Part shown: positions 1 to 11,708 of the stretch, piece after piece | How positions within the stretch are numbered: position 1 is the stretch's first letter | Layout of the letters: each line of letters starts with the position of its first letter | Assembly: GCA_030685235.1 (NCBI GenBank) | Contig: MU839147.1 | Span: 124,001 to 188,000 of the forward strand | DNA: 64,000 nucleotides | DNA from: Copromyces sp. CBS 386.78 | Lineage: Eukaryota > Ascomycota > Sordariomycetes > Sordariales > Sordariaceae | Reading direction: 5' to 3' | The notes under the pieces: model-generated | What the model was told of the DNA's origin: nothing | The model's input: only the letters and a program-made list of their open reading frames with translations | Databases searched by the model: none | Position numbers and translations under genes: made by a program

Positions 1-2480
1 CACCACCGCCGCCCTTATACACCGCCCTCTCCTACGCCTGGGGCGAAGGCACCAAGTCCCGTCGCATACGAATCATTCCCCGGTCCCAGTTCCAAACCCT
101 CAAAGAAAACCATCATGACCCCGATAAGGGCCAAATTTCCCCGGACCTTTATGAAAACGCACCCTTTCTTAGCATCACACCCACCCTAGACACCTGCCTG
201 CGCACCCTTTGCCGGTTCAACTGCCGCTGGGGGCAAACCCATCCGCCGGCGCTCTGGATCGATCAGATTTGCATCAACCAGGACGACGACCAAGAAAAGG
301 GCTTTCAGGTGCAGCTCATGAGGGACATCTACTCGCTAGCGGATAAAGTCCTTGTGTGGCTTGGTCCCGATGCGGATGCCTGCGATGAAGTGATGCAGGG
401 CTTGGCGGTGATGGGATACTTGACTATGCACTCGGGAGTGCTTGGTAGGCCGCCGGTAAACTGGGTGCCTAACCCTGACGAGGCGCTCTTTGATAAGCTG
501 GCAACGCCCGAGGTGAACGAGCTGCTGAGAAAGGTCATACCCGTGTTTGTCCCGCTGGCGGTGTCGGGCAAGCTGGAGGCTTGGCTGAAGAGAAGCTGGT
601 TTTCGAGGGTGTGGGTGATACAGGAGTTTTGTCTCAATAAGCATGTCCTCATCGCGTGTGGACGCACCATGACGTTTGGCGAGCTTCTCTGTCTGGCGCA
701 AGAGCTGTTTCTGCTTTTTGACCGGATTAGAGCGAATGTGTACGCTCTGCCGATGCGCGAGGAGATCGCTGAGAGTCTTGCGTTGCTTCAGTCGGTGCCG
801 GCGGAGCGAATGCCGGTAAGGTTGGGACACTTATTTGGGATGAGGCTGTGGCAGAGACAGGGAAGACGGACACCGTTGCGTAATCTGCTCGAGAGGATGT
901 TTACGTCCGCTAGTACGGCCGCTGATCGCGTGGTTCCGCAAGCTACAAAGTATCGCGATAGGATTTATGGGTTATTGGGTCTGGCGAGCGATGCTAAGGA
1001 TTTGGACATTCGGCCGGATTATAGGAGATCGACATCGACTGCCGAAGTTCTAACCCAGGTAGCGCGAGCTATCATTCAGAAGGAGTCGCAGCTTCATGTT
1101 CTTCGCTTTGCGCAGTTTCCAAAGGCGAATGTTGAGGACGACGAGGGAGTTGATGGTGTCCAGTTGACATCTCTGCCGTCGTGGGTGCCGGATTGGGCAA
1201 ATGATACCGAGTGCAGTCTGGCGTTAGAGACAGATTACTCGGCGTGCGGAAAGTTTCTAACAGCCGAGATTATGCCAACCTCAAACCCTGCGGTCCTTGG
1301 TCTCCGTGGCGTTGTTGTTGACAAGGTTGAGGACTTGGGGCAACCATGGCCCTCAAGCACCAACCGGACTCCCGACCTAATCGCCAAGTATTCTGAGTCA
1401 CTGATGCGACTATGGGATATTTCCAGCGAAAAGGGCGGTGATATCTACCCAACTTCTTCCAGGCGTGATGAGGCCTTCTGGCGTCTGGCCGTGGGAGATC
1501 GTCGTTACCACGGCCAATCCGGAGAATGGGCCCCATGGAAGCCGTTTTCAGCTTTTGTGTCCAGGAAGCCCGCAACGTCTACCACTCTGTCAGCTTTCCA
1601 AGAGCTGCTTGAGTTTTGCCGTGTCAATATTTTGTTGAACGGGGATGAAGAGCAAGATGGAGGAGGAGATTTGAGCCCAGAGCTGCGACAGTTCGTCAAA
1701 GACCGAGGGATAATGCTCCATGAGATCCCGGGGTCAAGCATACCCGACTCAGGACGTGTGCTTATCGCTAGCAGCCGTTCAGAAGTTGCCGCTCAAAACC
1801 TGAACCATCAACAAGCCGTTACAGCTTCTTCAGAGTCTCCCTCATCATCAAGCAACACAGAGATCATTCCCTCCTCCCACGAGACCCCAGACCCGACGAC
1901 ATCATCTCCAGCCCATCCACCAGCAAACCACATACAAGTCATCTTGGCCGACCCCAACAAACCTCCATCCCACTACCGAGACCCGCAAAACCCCCAATCA
2001 AGCAACACAATTGTCCTCTACCCCAGTGACATCCTCAACTTTAGCACCAATCCCAGTCCAGGGGCTGGAGGGAACGGCGCCGCCACCACCACCGGCACAG
2101 GTACTATCGCATATAGCAAAACGCACTGCGAGGGCCTCATGGACTCTTCCGATCCCATAAAGGACCGATGGCTAGAGCTGAACGTCACTCCCGGTTCGTA
2201 CATATTTGACGCAGGCCGAATGGGTGGCAAAAGGCCGTTCGTGACGAGAGAGAAAGGGTACCTGGGCATGGCGCCGGAACATGTTCGGCCGGGTGATTTG
2301 CTTGTTGTTTTTTGCGGGGAGAGAGTACCGTTTGTCATTAGGCCGGTAGTGGCTTCAGAAGAAGAACAGAGTGGTGATAGGTATTATACCTTTGTTGGGG
2401 AGGCGTATTGTGATGGGATCATGGATGGGGAGTTGGAGGGGAGGTTGGAAGGCGAGAAGAGGGAGTTTTACCTTGTTTGA
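1..2480 (+). CDS. HET-domain (heterokaryon incompatibility) protein, 5' partial
   Basis: The reading frame is open from base 3, so the true start lies before the window. At least 825 codons remain, with no intron seen. The first residues carry HET-domain blocks: YTALSYAWGE near the edge, then LWIDQICINQDD and, about 20 residues on, LMRDIYSLADKVLVWLG. A second conserved block follows (WFSRVWVIQE), then RIYGLLGLA. The C-terminus has the motif common to this family, GYLGMAPEHVRPGD followed by VPFVIRP and GEAYCDGIMDGE. A Ser/Pro/Thr/Asn-rich linker (about bases 1770-2110) separates the two parts. HET proteins mediate or trigger incompatibility cell death in filamentous ascomycetes, but most family members have no tested role, and none is shown here. 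The family call is firm; the allele function is unknown. Confidence 0.93.
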   Translation, partial: PPPPLYTALSYAWGEGTKSRRIRIIPRSQFQTLKENHHDPDKGQISPDLYENAPFLSITPTLDTCLRTLCRFNCRWGQTHPPALWIDQICINQDDDQEKGFQVQLMRDIYSLADKVLVWLGPDADACDEVMQGLAVMGYLTMHSGVLGRPPVNWVPNPDEALFDKLATPEVNELLRKVIPVFVPLAVSGKLEAWLKRSWFSRVWVIQEFCLNKHVLIACGRTMTFGELLCLAQELFLLFDRIRANVYALPMREEIAESLALLQSVPAERMPVRLGHLFGMRLWQRQGRRTPLRNLLERMFTSASTAADRVVPQATKYRDRIYGLLGLASDAKDLDIRPDYRRSTSTAEVLTQVARAIIQKESQLHVLRFAQFPKANVEDDEGVDGVQLTSLPSWVPDWANDTECSLALETDYSACGKFLTAEIMPTSNPAVLGLRGVVVDKVEDLGQPWPSSTNRTPDLIAKYSESLMRLWDISSEKGGDIYPTSSRRDEAFWRLAVGDRRYHGQSGEWAPWKPFSAFVSRKPATSTTLSAFQELLEFCRVNILLNGDEEQDGGGDLSPELRQFVKDRGIMLHEIPGSSIPDSGRVLIASSRSEVAAQNLNHQQAVTASSESPSSSSNTEIIPSSHETPDPTTSSPAHPPANHIQVILADPNKPPSHYRDPQNPQSSNTIVLYPSDILNFSTNPSPGAGGNGAATTTGTGTIAYSKTHCEGLMDSSDPIKDRWLELNVTPGSYIFDAGRMGGKRPFVTREKGYLGMAPEHVRPGDLLVVFCGERVPFVIRPVVASEEEQSGDRYYTFVGEAYCDGIMDGELEGRLEGEKREFYLV

Positions 2481-3612
2481 TGGGTATGTTGGGTCTCCTG
2501 ACACTTGAGATGCCGGTCAACCTGGATTCGTGATGAGCAGTTCATAGACCGGATCTGCCGTGCGATAGTCTGTCTGACTGGCTCAGATCTGTGTGTTTGA
2601 TATCAATGCTGAGAGCCTCCTTCGTCAAGTCGAGGACTACATAAGCCCCAAGCTCAGACAGCCCATGAACTCTCGTACCTACACACGCACTTATTCCGCC
2701 TTGTGCGTGGCCAAGCGGTGTGGTGTACGGGAGCCAGAAAACATTGCTCAGTGCGCGGTACTGGTGGTACAGTTTTCGTAGGTCGCAGCTGGTCTCGAGC
2801 TCATCTCAGATCTGGGCGACTGAGCTTTTTGCATTTTTGTTTCCCCCCTTCTTCGCTCGCTTGGATGCGGTTAGAATGTACCTTGGGGTATTCCAACAAG
2901 ATTGATCGTCCTTTCAGCGGCTTCAACTTCAGTCTTTCCGGGGAAGGAACAGCGAATGCTAGACCGGGGTGTGAGGGCTGCTTCCTTGAATCTCCCAAGC
3001 TAAAAGTTCCAATCGCACACATGCCGGCCTTTGAAGAGTTTCCTCTGACCAAGTGTGATCGAGTGTCTAGAGGGAAGTGCGATGATGTTGTAGACTTGGT
3101 TGCCAAGGTACCAAGCCAACATCCAACCCTAACCCCGCATACTCTTCTTAGCTTTCAAGCGGAAGATATTGGCCAATCCCCCCCGCACGTGACAGCTTAC
3201 ACAATTCCAGTCATTCACAACTCGCCCACCAATCAATCGATCGCAGCCGACGACAGCTTGCCCAGTCGCAACACAACTGCCTCACTCCTTGCAATTCCAT
3301 CACTTGGCATCATCAACTCCGCCCGCCTCCCGTGTCCGGCTCCATATCATCCGTCACGCACGCGGAACACAACAAGTGTGGAGATTTCGAACCTCCGCCC
3401 TTACACTACCTTACCGTTCGTGAACGAACTGCAACTCCACCTTGCCCCCGTTCCGTCAATTCAATCAAGCAATCAATCGGGGGTTGGTCTTCAACCTCCA
3501 ATCCAATTTGACTTGGAACCTCCGACACCAAGTCGCTTCCTCTTCCGAACTCGTACTCAACCACACCACCACACCGATCGCACCACCACCGACAAACACA
3601 CACATCCCAAAA
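2481..3612. other. Intergenic: HET 3' side and ESSS promoter/leader
   Basis: No convincing gene is seen. Short open frames here lack conserved blocks and codon bias. The right half is C/A-rich and pyrimidine-rich, as expected for the leader of the complex I gene that follows. Confidence 0.6.
3186..3233 (+). promoter_or_regulatory. E-box CACGTG and CCAAT box upstream of ESSS
   Basis: CACGTGAC lies at 3186-3193 and CCAAT at 3229-3233, about 380-430 bases before the ESSS start codon. CCAAT boxes bind the HAP complex, which drives respiratory genes in fungi, and CACGTG binds bHLH factors. The match is by sequence only, so the regulatory role is inferred. Confidence 0.35.
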
Positions 3613-4185
3613 ATGCCATCGCCCACCATCCTCCGCGCCGGCGCCCTCGGCGCCCAGGTTGCCTCCCGGCGCGCATTCAGCACCACCCGCGCCGTCCGCG
3701 GCGGCGGCGCCCCGCACTACGACCCGCCCACCGGCTGGCTGTTCGGCGTCCGACCCGGCGAGGAGTACAAACGGGAAGGATGGGAGAACCCCTTCTTTTA
3801 TGGGATCTGTGGTAGCTTTGCTGTTGCTACTATTGCGTATGCCTTCAAGCCCGATACTAGGTAAGTTGCTTTTCGCTGGTTTACTTACTGCTTCACTGCT
3901 TCCATTTTGGAGAAGGGAAAGGAGGGGCTGGAACATAGGAATGGAGGGGTGTGGAGGGGACGGGGCGGGATGGCGATGGGGATGGAAATATCAATGACTG
4001 CGCCTGGAAATTTGAGGAGCGGAGGATATGAGCTTTTCGGGAGGAACTTGAGCAATGGAAACAAGTACCACATCTGAATCACAGCTAACATACCCACCAA
4101 TAGCATCCAAACATGGGCTCTCGAAGAGGCTCGCCGCCGACTAGAGGCCGAGGGCATCCTCGAGGATCCTCACCCCGAGAAGTAA
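3613..4185 (+). CDS. Mitochondrial complex I accessory subunit ESSS (NDUFB11 family)
   Basis: Two exons, 3613-3860 and 4104-4185, are joined across a 243-nt intron (GTAAGT...TAG) and encode 109 residues. The N-terminus is an Arg/Ser/Ala-rich mitochondrial presequence (RRAFSTTRAVRGGG). Then come a WLFGVRPGEEY stretch, the family block EREGWEN-like (KREGWENPFFYG), one membrane helix at about residues 63-79, and KPDTSIQTWALEEARRR after the splice. That order and size fit the ESSS/NDUFB11 (Yarrowia NESM) supernumerary subunit in the membrane arm of NADH:ubiquinone oxidoreductase. The splice restores the conserved KPDTSIQTWALEEA motif, which supports the intron. The gene faces the convergent aminotransferase gene. 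Confidence 0.85.
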
Positions 4186-5232
4186 ACGTTCGAAACGTTG
4201 CGAAACGTCCATGTTTTTGTCTTGCGCACACCACCACCAACAACAAGAACGACAACAGCCTGTCAGCAAACACGAACATAGACCAACCCCCAACCACCAC
4301 CACGACGCTTCACTTTGGTCATGGCGGACGACAACGCCGGGGACAATGCAACGACAGCAACACGACCAAATCAAGCGCGCAGAAAGAAGGGACCGGTACA
4401 CAGGACGGCCTTTTTAGACGGATCGGAATGTGGGGGGATCGGGATCGGGAGAATTTGGGAAAGGAAGATAGAAGCGAGTAGGTGGTATGTATGGGACGGA
4501 AGGACTGGAGGGATATGGGAGTTTTATTGCGACTTGCACTGCACTGCACACTGCTTAGACGATGGAATTGATCTTTTGAGAAAAAACATACATACGCCTT
4601 CGCCCCATCACCACCATCTCGAACTTACTCTTGTCCAAACTGTATATCATATTTACGTTGCTTGACTATGGTTCTGATGCGACTAAAAGGAGGATGGTAA
4701 GGCATCTTGTTGTCAAGAAGGGGATGGGATAGACTGACTGAGGAGGGTTGTTGCTCTTTCTATACCTAGACGGTGGTTGTATGCGTTACATGATTGTGCC
4801 CTTTCCACTCCAATAATCCTCTCGTTGAAGAAAGAGGGAGTATGATGAGTTGGTGATAGTGACATGTCCTGATTTTCAGTCGAGGCATACACGGCCTCTC
4901 TTCAACAAACAGGGACCGCCGGAGGCATCGCTGCTGGATGACTCTTCTTGGATACCTAGTTGGGAAGTGTTGGAAGTGTTCTGGGTCACCGCGCGTCTGT
5001 GTCACTTAACACGACGGGAGTCTAAATGTGTGATAGCACGGAAATGGGCAACAAAAGGCAACTTGTGGAACGTGAAAACGGGCTTCGTCATACACAAGCT
5101 ATCTCAGCAAACCCCATGTCATAACCCTCAAGTATATACAGGAAATCTAAGATGTAGAAACAACCTTTTGAAATCTTCGCTTAAATCATTTTTTTGTCTT
5201 CACAGCACGCCAGGCAGGTATCTATAGAATCT
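4186..5232. other. Convergent intergenic region
   Basis: This holds the 3' ends of the complex I gene and the aminotransferase gene, which point toward each other. It is A/C-rich at the left and featureless at the right. No gene, repeat or RNA is recognised. Confidence 0.6.
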
Positions 5233-6523
5233 TTACTCGCAAACATAGCTCCACTCATGCTCCTCATCACCGTACTGCCTGGCCTCCATCCAGTTCTTGA
5301 CCTTCATCGTGAGCTCGCCGCTCTCCTCCTCGGGCTTAAGACCGCAGTTGACGAGCTGGCCCTTCCAGCTGATGTTGCGCACAGGGCTCACAATAGCCGC
5401 CGTACCAGCGCCAAACGCCTCGATAAGACGGCCCTCGTTCGCCGCCTCGGCAAGCTCCTTCATGGTGTACTTGCGCTCCTCAATTTTCCAGCCCTCGGGC
5501 TCCAGCCTCTCGCGAGCCAGCGCGAGGACCGAGTCACGCGTGACGCCTTCGAGGATGGTGCCGTCCAAGGGAGCGGTGACAAGCGTCTTCTGACCGGTCT
5601 TCTTGTCCTTGAGAGCCACAAAGAAGTTCATGGTGCCGACCTCGGTGACGTACTCCTCCTCGCCAAATAGCCAGAGGTTCTGCTGGAAGCCACGCGACAT
5701 CGCCTCGACCTGGGGCACGATGCAGGGCGCATAGTTGGCGCCGAGCTTCTTGTCACCAACACCACCGGGCCAGGCGCGCACGGCGTAGTCGGTCGCCTCA
5801 AGCGAGACGGCCTTGAAGCCAGTGGGGTAGTAAGGGCCGACGGGGGAGGCGATGACGTAGAGCAGGGCGGAGCCGGGGGGGCCGACGCCGAGTGTCTTTT
5901 GCGTGCCGATCATGGTCGGGCGAAGGTAGAGCGAGTAGCCGCGCTGCTCGGGGATGAAGCGGCTGTCGAGCTTGACCAGCTTAGCGATCAGGTCGATCAG
6001 GGCGGGCGGGCTGAAGGTGGGAAGGGCGATGCGGGCGGCCGACTTGTTGAAGCGCGCCATGTTCTTGTCCGGGCGGAAGAGGCGGATCTTGCCGGCCTTG
6101 TCCTTGTACGCCTTCATGCCCTCGAAGCACTCGAAGGCATAGTGGAAGACGCAGGTGGCGGGGTCGAGAGAGAGGTTCTGGTAGGGCTTGATCTCGGGCA
6201 CATTCCAGCCGTTCTCCTTGGTCCATTCGATGGTGAGCATGTGGTCTGGTTTGTGGGAGGGTTGTTAGTTAAAGGCTGTTTAGCGCATTCTTTCTTTTGG
6301 GGGCAAAGGGGACGTTACCAGTGAAGTTGCGACCAAAGACGAGATCCTTGGGCTGAAGAAGGCCCTTGGGCTGGGTGGTCTTCTCGACCTTGAGCTTGGA
6401 AGGGTCGATGTCGGCAGTGCCGGCGGCGGCGCTGTACTGACGGGCAGCGGTGGCGGAGAAGGCACCGAAGCATGGCCTCGAGGGCTGGAAGGCCGCAGCC
6501 CTGCGGAGGGAGGTGCGGAACAT
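5233..6523 (-). CDS. bat1: Branched-chain amino acid aminotransferase, mitochondrial
   Basis: Exon 1 is 6523-6319 and exon 2 is 6245-5233, giving 405 residues. The splice (g|gtaacg...cag|ac) restores FGRNFTDHMLTIEW, a hallmark of eukaryotic BCATs. The enzyme moves the amino group between Leu, Ile or Val and 2-oxoglutarate with PLP. The expected PLP lysine lies in GGVGDKKLGANY (about K235). The class IV aminotransferase signature follows (EVGTMNFFVAL, then LDGTILEGVTRDSVL). The first 30-odd residues, rich in Arg, Ser and Ala, look like a mitochondrial presequence, so this is the BAT1-like isozyme. The ATG at 6523 is the only in-frame ATG upstream of the mature domain. It is divergent from the SCY1-like gene; TGACTC elements lie upstream. 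Confidence 0.95.
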
Positions 6524-7773
6524 TTTGGTGATGTGTGGTGTTTGGAGTTTTGATTTAGGTTTGGGTATCAATGGCTGGAAACAACAGAACTCCTCTAAAA
6601 ATAAAAAAGGACTATCGTGAGGGGAAAAAAGAAAATAAAGATGAATGAGGACCTCTTCGCTCAGACCCGGGACAAGAGGACAAGGACAAAAAGGAGGACA
6701 GAGGACAGTAATATCTATTTACTACTCGTAAGGAAAGAGTCAGTCAGACCGCCCTAGATTCCCGCGCACGGCGCAAAGTGGACGAAAGTGGACGACGGCA
6801 ATGTTGGGAACAAGGGACCATCGGAGGGCGATCGGAGCTTGACTTGGCCAATTGACCCAATCAGACATGCCGTTTATCATCTCCGCCGTTCCCGACAAGC
6901 CCGCCCCATGCCGCAGCTAACCACGTAAGTATCCACGGAGTCATTGCAAGTCTCGACTCGACATTGCATGTTAGTCGTGTTCCAGAACACGTCTGTTGCG
7001 CCCCGCAAAATGTCCCCTTGAATGCAGCAGGTGGGGTGTAGCTCCCTAACAAAGTTCACCGCCCTCGGGGTTCAAAGTCGCGAGGCCGTGAACTTTGTGT
7101 GAAGCAAGCCCCCCGCGGTCATCGTTGCCGTCTTTTCCCCCTGAGGTCATCTTATCTGTCTTATCGGTTGCTGCAGCTTCAACTTTCAGCCTTACCACCA
7201 AGTGACACCACCGTCTCTCGATTGGCCTTGGGCGCAGTTACACTGGGCTGCTGCGCCGAAACGTACTAACAACTGCCTTGTGTCATCGTCCGGACCCTTC
7301 ATTGTTTTTCGAAGCACCAACGTCGGTTGGTAGGTTGCGCTGTCCTCGTTCTTTGATCCTCTCATACCGGTGTCGCCTACGAATGGAATGCGACTGCGAT
7401 TCTGCCCCGTCGAATATTCCAATATTATCCGCTGGAGTTTGATTGGCATCTGTTAGTGGAGGGGCCTTGGCTGGACGACCATCGTTAAAGCATCAACTGC
7501 TAATAGGTGCGAATCGCATCACTCCGCAAAGCCAAGTCAATTAGATAGGTAATGAGAATCTTCAATTCCAACTGCTTCTCGACCTGACATCCCCTTACAT
7601 TGTTGACGCACCACTATCTTATTTTTTTCCCTTATTGCGCATGCCAATGGATCCAAAGAAACGGTGACGGGGAATCTCGACTCTAATTGAACTTCAACTC
7701 CAGCAGCCAACCCCCGAAATCCACCCAGCGCAAACCATCCACCGAAACTTGGACCTCGCCGACCGATTAAACC
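6524..7773. promoter_or_regulatory. Divergent promoter region of bat1 and the scy1-like gene
   Basis: This 1.25-kb region lies between two divergent start codons. Apart from the TGACTC elements listed separately, no gene is seen. Short open frames in it lack conserved blocks. The stretch near 7540-7770 is pyrimidine- and C-rich, as expected for the leader of the pseudokinase gene. Confidence 0.5.
6737..6943 (-). promoter_or_regulatory. Two TGACTC elements (possible CPC-1/Gcn4 sites) upstream of bat1
   Basis: On the minus strand TGACTC occurs at 6742-6737 and ATGACTC at 6944-6938, about 215 and 415 bases upstream of the aminotransferase start. TGACTC(A) is the site of the general amino acid control activator (Neurospora CPC-1, yeast Gcn4), which would fit a branched-chain amino acid gene. 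Both are incomplete copies of the ideal palindrome, so this is an inference. Confidence 0.35.
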
Positions 7774-10700
7774 ATGGCCCTCGCCGGCGTCTTCAAATCG
7801 CTTGGTGCGACCAACATCAACTCCAATTACAGCATATCTTCTACCCTCACGACAACAGCCGGACCATGGAAGATCTACCCGGCCAAGAAGAAGTCCACCG
7901 GAAAGGAGTACTCGGTCTTCGTCTTCGACAGGAAAATACTCGATGCCCATAGCAAGGACCTCAGCCGATCAAGCGCTGCCGGCTTTAAGAAGGTGGTGGA
8001 AGAGGTGGTTGAACGTCTGAAGAAGGAGGCCTCTTCGCTGGCCAGACTACGACATCCCGCCATTTTGGAGCTCGTCGAACCGGTGGAGGAAACAAGAGGT
8101 GGTGGCCTACAATTCGTCACGGAACCGTTAACAACATCACTCGCCCAAGTTCTACAAGAAAAGGACGACCAGGAACGAAATGGTGTCGGTGGTCGATCAA
8201 GTCGCTATGTTAGGGAGGAACCCGACGGCACCCGGAGGCGGCGCGAGGTGGAAATAGACGAGCTGGAATATCAGAAGGGGTTGCTACAAGTCAGCAAAGC
8301 TTTGGAGTTCCTACACGAGAATGCCGGACTGGTCCACGGCAACCTGACCCCAGATGCTATTCTTATTAATGCTAAGGTGAGTTCCCCCATCTGTGGCCGT
8401 CGGATATGGCTTGCGCTGACCCCGTACAGTCAGACTGGAAGGTCAGTGGCCTCGCTTTCTGCAGCCCGCAACAAGACTCGAACAAGCCGACGTCGATACA
8501 ACCCATCAGTCTGTCAGAGGTCCTGCATTATGAGCCCAGGTTACCTCGGACTGTTCAGATGAACCTCGACTATACTTCCCCCGACTTTGTCCTCGACAAC
8601 AATCTTACATCTTCCGCCGACATGTTCTCGCTGGGTCTGCTCTGTGTATCTCTGTACAACTCGCCTCATCGGTCACCACTCGAGTGCAACTCGAGTTTGT
8701 CTTCCTACAAGAGGCACTTTCAGTCTTCGCAAGGCGTGCCCTCATCAACCAACAACTACCTCTGCTCCCGAGAACTCCCCAAGGAGCTAGCCAACCATGT
8801 GCTACCACGGCTTATCACCCGAAGACCGGCTACCCGGATGACGGCCAAGGAGTTCCAGCAAAGCGAGTACTTCAACAATATCATGGTCAAGACTCTTCGG
8901 TTTTTGGACAGCTTCCCGGCCAAGACACCAAATGAGAAGCAGGCCTTCTTGAGAGGATTGGTCAAGGTCCTACCAGACTTTCCCAACTCTGTGATGGAAA
9001 AGAAGATCCTTCCGGGCCTGCTGGAAGAGATGAAGGATAAGGAACTTATTTCGCTAATCCTCCACAATATCTTCAAGATTGTCGAGCTTCTACCGTCAAC
9101 CGCGGGCAAGAGAGCTTTTGGCGATCGAGTACGGCCGGTTATCAAGGACATCTTTGTCACAAACGCAAAACAGGCACAGGAACGAGATCCTGCTAGGGAT
9201 GCCGGTTTGATGATCATCATTGAGCAGCTACCTGTTATCGTTTCTGCCTGTCCTGGGAAGGAGTTTAAAGACGGTAAGCTCCTCGTTCCATACCGCGTCT
9301 GAGCTGCCAGCTAACATCACTAGACATCCTCCCCATCATCTTCGCCGCCTTGGAGTCTCCAACCCCCGTCCTAGTCGGCGCAGCACTCCAATGTCTCCCA
9401 AGCGTCCTCCCAGTCCTCGACTTCAGCACCATCAAGAACGAACTCTTCCCCGTAGTCGCCATGATCTTCAGCAAAACCAGCAGTCTCGCAATCAAAGTCC
9501 GCGGTCTCCAAGCCTTTGTCGTGCTCTGCGGTGGCTCCACTGACCCCTTGGCGAACAACGACGGCCTCGACGGACTCGGTCCCTCCGAAAGGAAACCTTC
9601 GTCTAGCTCTAGTGCACTGGACAAGTTTACCATGCAGGAGAAGATCGTACCCCTGGTCAAGGCCATAAAAACCAAGGAACCGGCCGTCATGATTGCCGCC
9701 CTGAACGTCCTGCGGATTGTGGGCAAGGTAGCCGACGCCGAATTTGTGGCTATGGACATCCTGCCCATATTGTGGGCTATGAGCTTAACGCCCTTGCTTG
9801 ACCTCAAGCAGTTCCAGTCTTTTATGGATCTAATCAAGAGCTTGTCCAAACGGGTGGAAGACGAACAGTCCAGGAAGCTTCAAGAGCTGAACGGTGGCAA
9901 CACCTCCGGCCCAGCAGAGGACTTCATGTCCCTAGGCGGGCTAACTGGTTCCTCCGCTCTCGACACCAACGGGACATCAGCCAAGGATTTCGCGGCTCTA
10001 GTCGGCGGCGGTAACGATAACAGTCATACCAGCCCGCTCGACTCCGGCGGATGGGATGACGCCCTAACCTCCGGCTCTAACAAACCCGCCGCCACATCAC
10101 CGGGCATCCGCTCCGGCACCGGTACCGGCCGCTCCACCCCTGCCGCGACCTTCTCATGGTCCTCCGCTCCTCCCGTCACCACTACCCCCTCGACAACTCT
10201 GAAACCTCAAACCACCGGCTCCAACTTCCGCACCGTCACTCCAGACCTCAACTCCTTCCAGGCTCTCACCCCACAGTCGACGCAATTCTCCCAACCCCTT
10301 CAACCTACCCTCTCCACAATCACTTCTCCAACAGGAACAGGTATCAACTGGGGCGCGGCCACACAACCACAAGCGCAAGCAAACCCTTGGTCATCAACAC
10401 CCACATCAACCGTGGCTTCTCCCTCTATCGCTCCACCGACGGGGGCCTTTGGGGGCATGAATCTAGGCCAGTTATCTAGCAATAACCGAACCAGCTCTTC
10501 GTTTTCGTTACAACCACCGCCTTCGGCTTCAGCTGTTTCTTCGCCCGGATTTAGCACCGGTGGATTCAGTCTTGCACCACCACCCAAACCTCCTACAGTG
10601 ACAAGTGGACCAGCATGGGGGTCGGGATCCGGATCCGGATCTTCGTTCGGAAACCTGGGAAGTATGGGTAGTTTGAATAATGGGGGGAATAGTTTGGGGG

Positions 10701-10900
10701 GTATGATGGCTGCTAAGAACACTGTGGGTAACAGCGGTTTTGGGAATATGGGGAGTGGGATGAGTATGGGTAGTATGATGCAACCTCTTCAACCACAATC
10801 ATCTGGTTGGGGAACACCATTACAGCCTCAACAAGGGCAACCGCAACAGCAGCAGCAACAGAATAAGTCGGGGTTGGATAAGTATGAGAGTCTACTTTGA
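7774..10900 (+). CDS. scy1: Scy1/SCYL2-like pseudokinase with HEAT repeats
   Basis: Three exons, 7774-8376, 8430-9273 and 9324-10900, encode 1007 residues; the introns are 53 and 50 nt. Residues about 30-330 form a protein-kinase fold whose catalytic motifs are degenerate: the HRD loop reads HGN (188-190) and the DFG position reads SGL (207-209), so it should not phosphorylate. An all-helical HEAT-like region follows (about 330-600) with PLVKAIKTKEPAVMIAALNV and similar blocks. The tail is Ser/Thr/Pro/Gly- and Gln-rich and ends in GLDKYESLL. Scy1/SCYL2 proteins act at the trans-Golgi and endosomes with clathrin adaptors. The splice at 8377-8429 restores KSDWKVSGLAF. It is convergent with the Aim21 gene. 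Confidence 0.9.
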
Positions 10901-11448
10901 TGAGCTGGATAAATAAACGGATGAGGGGAGGAGAGGAGAGGAGGTGTAGGTAGATCTGAGAAATCGATCTGGGAAGTTAGCTAAAAAGGACGCTTAGTGG
11001 AGACTGAGAGGATAGGATGTTGAAGCAGAAGCAGAAGCTGCTGGAGTCTATATATAGGTTGAGAGCGTACTATAATACAACTATGTAATATCACATACAT
11101 ACCCGACGATTCCAGATGAGTGAGTATCCAGCTGGTTGGTGCTTGACCGTCCGTACTCGACTTGTCTTTGATGTTTAATACAAGATTGTCAAAGCAATTT
11201 TTTTAGAGACGCGTTATGCAAGTTTTAAAAGCAAAGGTTCAGTCAAATTCGTCGTTTGTTTGGAAAAGAAGAAAACGGTTAAGGTGTTTGTTTGTTTTAC
11301 TATGGTAGTCTACTTCTCTTACCTGTTTACATCAATCATCCCCTTTCTATCATCTTTCCACCATCCATCCATCTGTCTATCTTATTGCCATCTTCTTGAC
11401 AGCTTCACGACACGGTATCAAGCTTTCTTCAGCAAAGCAAACCAAGCA

Positions 11449-11466
11449 ATATATATATATATATAT
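11449..11466. repeat. (AT)n microsatellite
   Basis: An uninterrupted run of about nine AT units lies in the convergent spacer. Confidence 0.9.
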
Positions 11467-11704
11467 TTATCATGCAAGAAACTGTCAGTCAAAACTACTA
11501 TCCCGCTCCCGCATCCCGCTTCTACTCCCGGAGGGCGAGACATCAAAAAGAAATACGGGGACAGTATTTGTTGACTGCCAGTGTTGACTGTCACTTGTCA
11601 GTGTGTATACATACATTCCCCCTTAAACATTCTTCTACCCGGTCGGCTGGTTGGATGTTAGCTACCTCCCTCCACCCAGTCCTCTACCCTCTTACTCTTA
11701 GTCT

Positions 11705-11708
<4 letters not shown>

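Noticed and set aside
309..311. GTG at 309 as start of the HET gene
   Set aside because: The frame is open to the window edge and the HET-domain blocks YTALSYAWGE and LWIDQICINQ lie upstream, so the gene starts before the window.
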